A DNA stretch of 64,000 nucleotides. Source: Bigelowiella natans CCMP2755 (Eukaryota; Cercozoa; Chlorarachniophyceae). A model generated the notes under the pieces. The model had not been told where the DNA came from. It made no database searches and was given only the letters and a program-made list of their open reading frames with translations. The translations under genes and the position numbers were made by a program. The stretch's first letter is position 1; the number at the start of each line of letters is the position of its first letter. Below, piece after piece: positions 62,354 to 64,000 of the stretch. The stretch covers positions 1-64,000 of the forward strand of contig ADNK01000461.1 in the NCBI GenBank assembly GCA_000320545.1, written 5' to 3'.

Positions 62354-64000
62354 CTAACTAGTATGGTATTTACAAAGGGATGTAGCTTCTTTCGGGCCCG
62401 AAATTTCATAATATTGACCCGGATGCTTTTCCTTTGCATACAACCTCTGCGCATCGACGAGATTCGGAGAATTGTGATCAAAAAATACTATGAAGTCGCA
62501 GTAAGTTTCGTAGAACATTGTTGAACCCTGATTTTATCATTGATTACATTAGAATCTTGTGTGATGTATGTAACGAGGCCAATGTCGAAAAGAAAGCAAG
62601 TATCAGTTTGTACTTACAATACCAACAATTGAAATTTTTTGTCCGACCTGTAATTGCAACACAGTAGCCAAAATGGATCGGATCCTTTCGTCGTACAACT
62701 CAACTGAAGATGAAAAACTCGCAAATATTCCGTTCCTATTACGCACCAATGCCTGCTCCAAACGATGAAGGAAAATACCAATATTTCTTGTCACACGAAA
62801 GCCTGTATTGATGCCGACACCCTGTTTTAACACAAAATTTATTATGCTGGAAACTATGGTAATTTATCTGAATAAAGAAGCTGGACTCTCCTTGTTTCTT
62901 CCTCATATATATTCTGCAACTAACTGCCTGCTGGTGTAGACTACTACCAAACGATAATGTGCTGTAGATAGAGCATCACCCACGAGAAGAATAGCTCCAG
63001 CAACAAAAGTGGTTGTGTCCTTAATCCCGGCTTTATCATCATCATCACCACCACCAGCTACTTTTTGAAAGATAGTCTGCTGCTGTGTCAGTATTTTGGA
63101 GGTATCCGAAGCGACATTGACAGTCACGGGAAAGATTCCAGCCTCAAGTCTGCAGCAGCAGCAGCAGTCGAAGCAACAGAAACAGTATCCATGTATAAAC
63201 AACAACAACGATAAACAAAAACAACGATATACACAACTCCAAATTCATGCAAACCAATCGCGTGCCACCTCATATCCTAAGTATCTTTGCACAAGAACAA
63301 TAGAACATATCTTTCTTACTTTCCATTGTGTTTCTTTGCTATCCTAGCCCTCATATCTTGCACATTTTTAAAGGGTTTTTTAAGTACTACACGACAAACT
63401 TCGAGAATAGTTTGCCAGGGAAGATGTCCATCCCCTCCCCCGATATTTCTTCTTTTCTCTTCAATAATTTTGTCGCCCTTCTCCCGCGTGAATAAGAACT
63501 GCATTTGACAATGACCGAAATAGAATCTCTGACAAAAGTATATTGTAACATCCCCAACTTGTCAATAATCAAAACGTTGTTAAGCGACAGAGAGAAGACA
63601 GTTTAATATTCTAATATCTATGTTATACAACCTTGAACACAGCAGTGACTCCCTCCACTAAGAACCCTACATAGTAAGGATCTTGCCCTTGAGCGTCATC
63701 TCTAGTTTCAGGACATTTACCGCTCATTTCTTCGGCCTATATATCATCAGGAAGTAGAAGAATACAATCAATGAACCCACAATTAGTGGAATACGGCCTC
63801 ACCCATTTTTCTAAAGCGGTAGCATATGATGTGATTCATCAAGGAAAACATTTCTGGATTCTGCTACGCGCTGCTTTCGACGGCATAATACGGTTATACT
63901 CACTATTCGATCCAAAATTACAAGTAGTACAACGAATTTTCATCATCATCATCATCATAATAATACAGTAATGTTACCTTGAACGTAATGATCATTGAAA
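62354..64000 (-). CDS. FAD-dependent monooxygenase/oxidoreductase-like protein, 5' partial
   Basis: The gene runs off the right edge: an exon ends at a GTAACA donor near 63976. Exons inside the window lie at about 63738-63634 and about 63503-63410, then 63157-62960, 62821-62651 and 62533-62354. The block AILLVGDALSTAHYRL followed by GVGINTGFRV is the typical GDA...G.G.N.G FAD-binding motif of monooxygenases. The C-terminal exon (GSTMFYETYCDFIVFF and onward) ends at the TAG at 62354-62356 and joins in phase. The N-terminal dinucleotide-binding motif is outside the window. Cofactor use is inferred from this motif only; the substrate is unknown. Confidence 0.55.

Noticed and set aside
63771-63971. 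Plus-strand 66-codon frame near the right edge
   Set aside because: Protein-like by eye but antisense to the FAD gene, ends in an Ile run from a CAT repeat, and has no splice or family support.
1-64000. tRNA or rRNA genes
   Set aside because: I scanned for the T-loop GGTTCRANNCC with a matching acceptor stem and found none convincing; GTTCGAA-like hits at 8131 and 56052 lie in a coding exon and an island with no cloverleaf.

Overview
This is a eukaryotic nuclear window with an intron-dense genome. Almost every recognisable gene is cut into short exons by GT-AG introns, mostly about 50-200 bases, and long microsatellites sit in introns and gaps. The gene set is that of a flagellate or algal protist: a WNK-type kinase, Nup50, SFT2, Golgi-type sulfotransferase and glycosyltransferase, a prolyl hydroxylase, an AAAP transporter and an LYR-type mitochondrial protein. 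A chlorarachniophyte-like or other intron-rich microbial eukaryote is a guess from gene style, not a demonstrated assignment. I joined exons by hand from splice sites and reading phase. Where every junction kept frame I say so.

Layout, left to right: WNK kinase with a C-terminal SAM domain (+, 333-6653); prolyl 4-hydroxylase-like membrane enzyme (-, 7959-12019); a basic nuclear-like protein of unknown role (+, 13215-14393); a decayed LINE retrotransposon (-, 15206 to about 20100); Nup50 (-, 21484-23618); carbohydrate sulfotransferase (+, 24219-25416); a soluble R-SNARE-motif protein (-, 26279 to about 27170); a PH-ankyrin protein with unresolved upstream exons (-, about 28166-32193, candidates to 36600); a small secreted or membrane protein of unknown family (-, 38319-39220); a small basic protein (+, 39746-40320); a DUF1415-type protein (-, 41719-42615); an amino acid transporter (+, 43006-45867); a GT92-like glycosyltransferase (-, 46475-51541); an unrecognised 11-exon protein (+, 51590-54373); a membrane protein ending in a WW domain (+, 56826-58239); SFT2 (-, 59562-60420); an LYR-type protein (+, 61144-61662); and a partial FAD-oxidoreductase-like gene (-, 62354 to beyond the right edge).

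The genes nearly alternate in strand, so gaps are mostly head-to-head or tail-to-tail. Head-to-head gaps are generally short (48 bp at 51542-51589). The tail-to-tail gaps (6654-7958, 14394-21483, 25417-26278, 40512-41718, 45868-46474, 58240-59561, 61663-62353), and two others (36950-38318, 54374-56825), hold islands with a distinct word bias rich in CTAG, CATG and TGCA tetramers. A 13-mer, CATTCTAGCATTG, occurs exactly five times, only in these islands. That is the most interesting unexplained signal here.

Functionally several genes are secretory-pathway parts: P4H, sulfotransferase and GT92 all start with a signal-anchor helix, and SFT2, the SNARE-like protein and the WW membrane protein would act in vesicle traffic. 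I see no operon-like grouping and no tRNA, rRNA or CRISPR.
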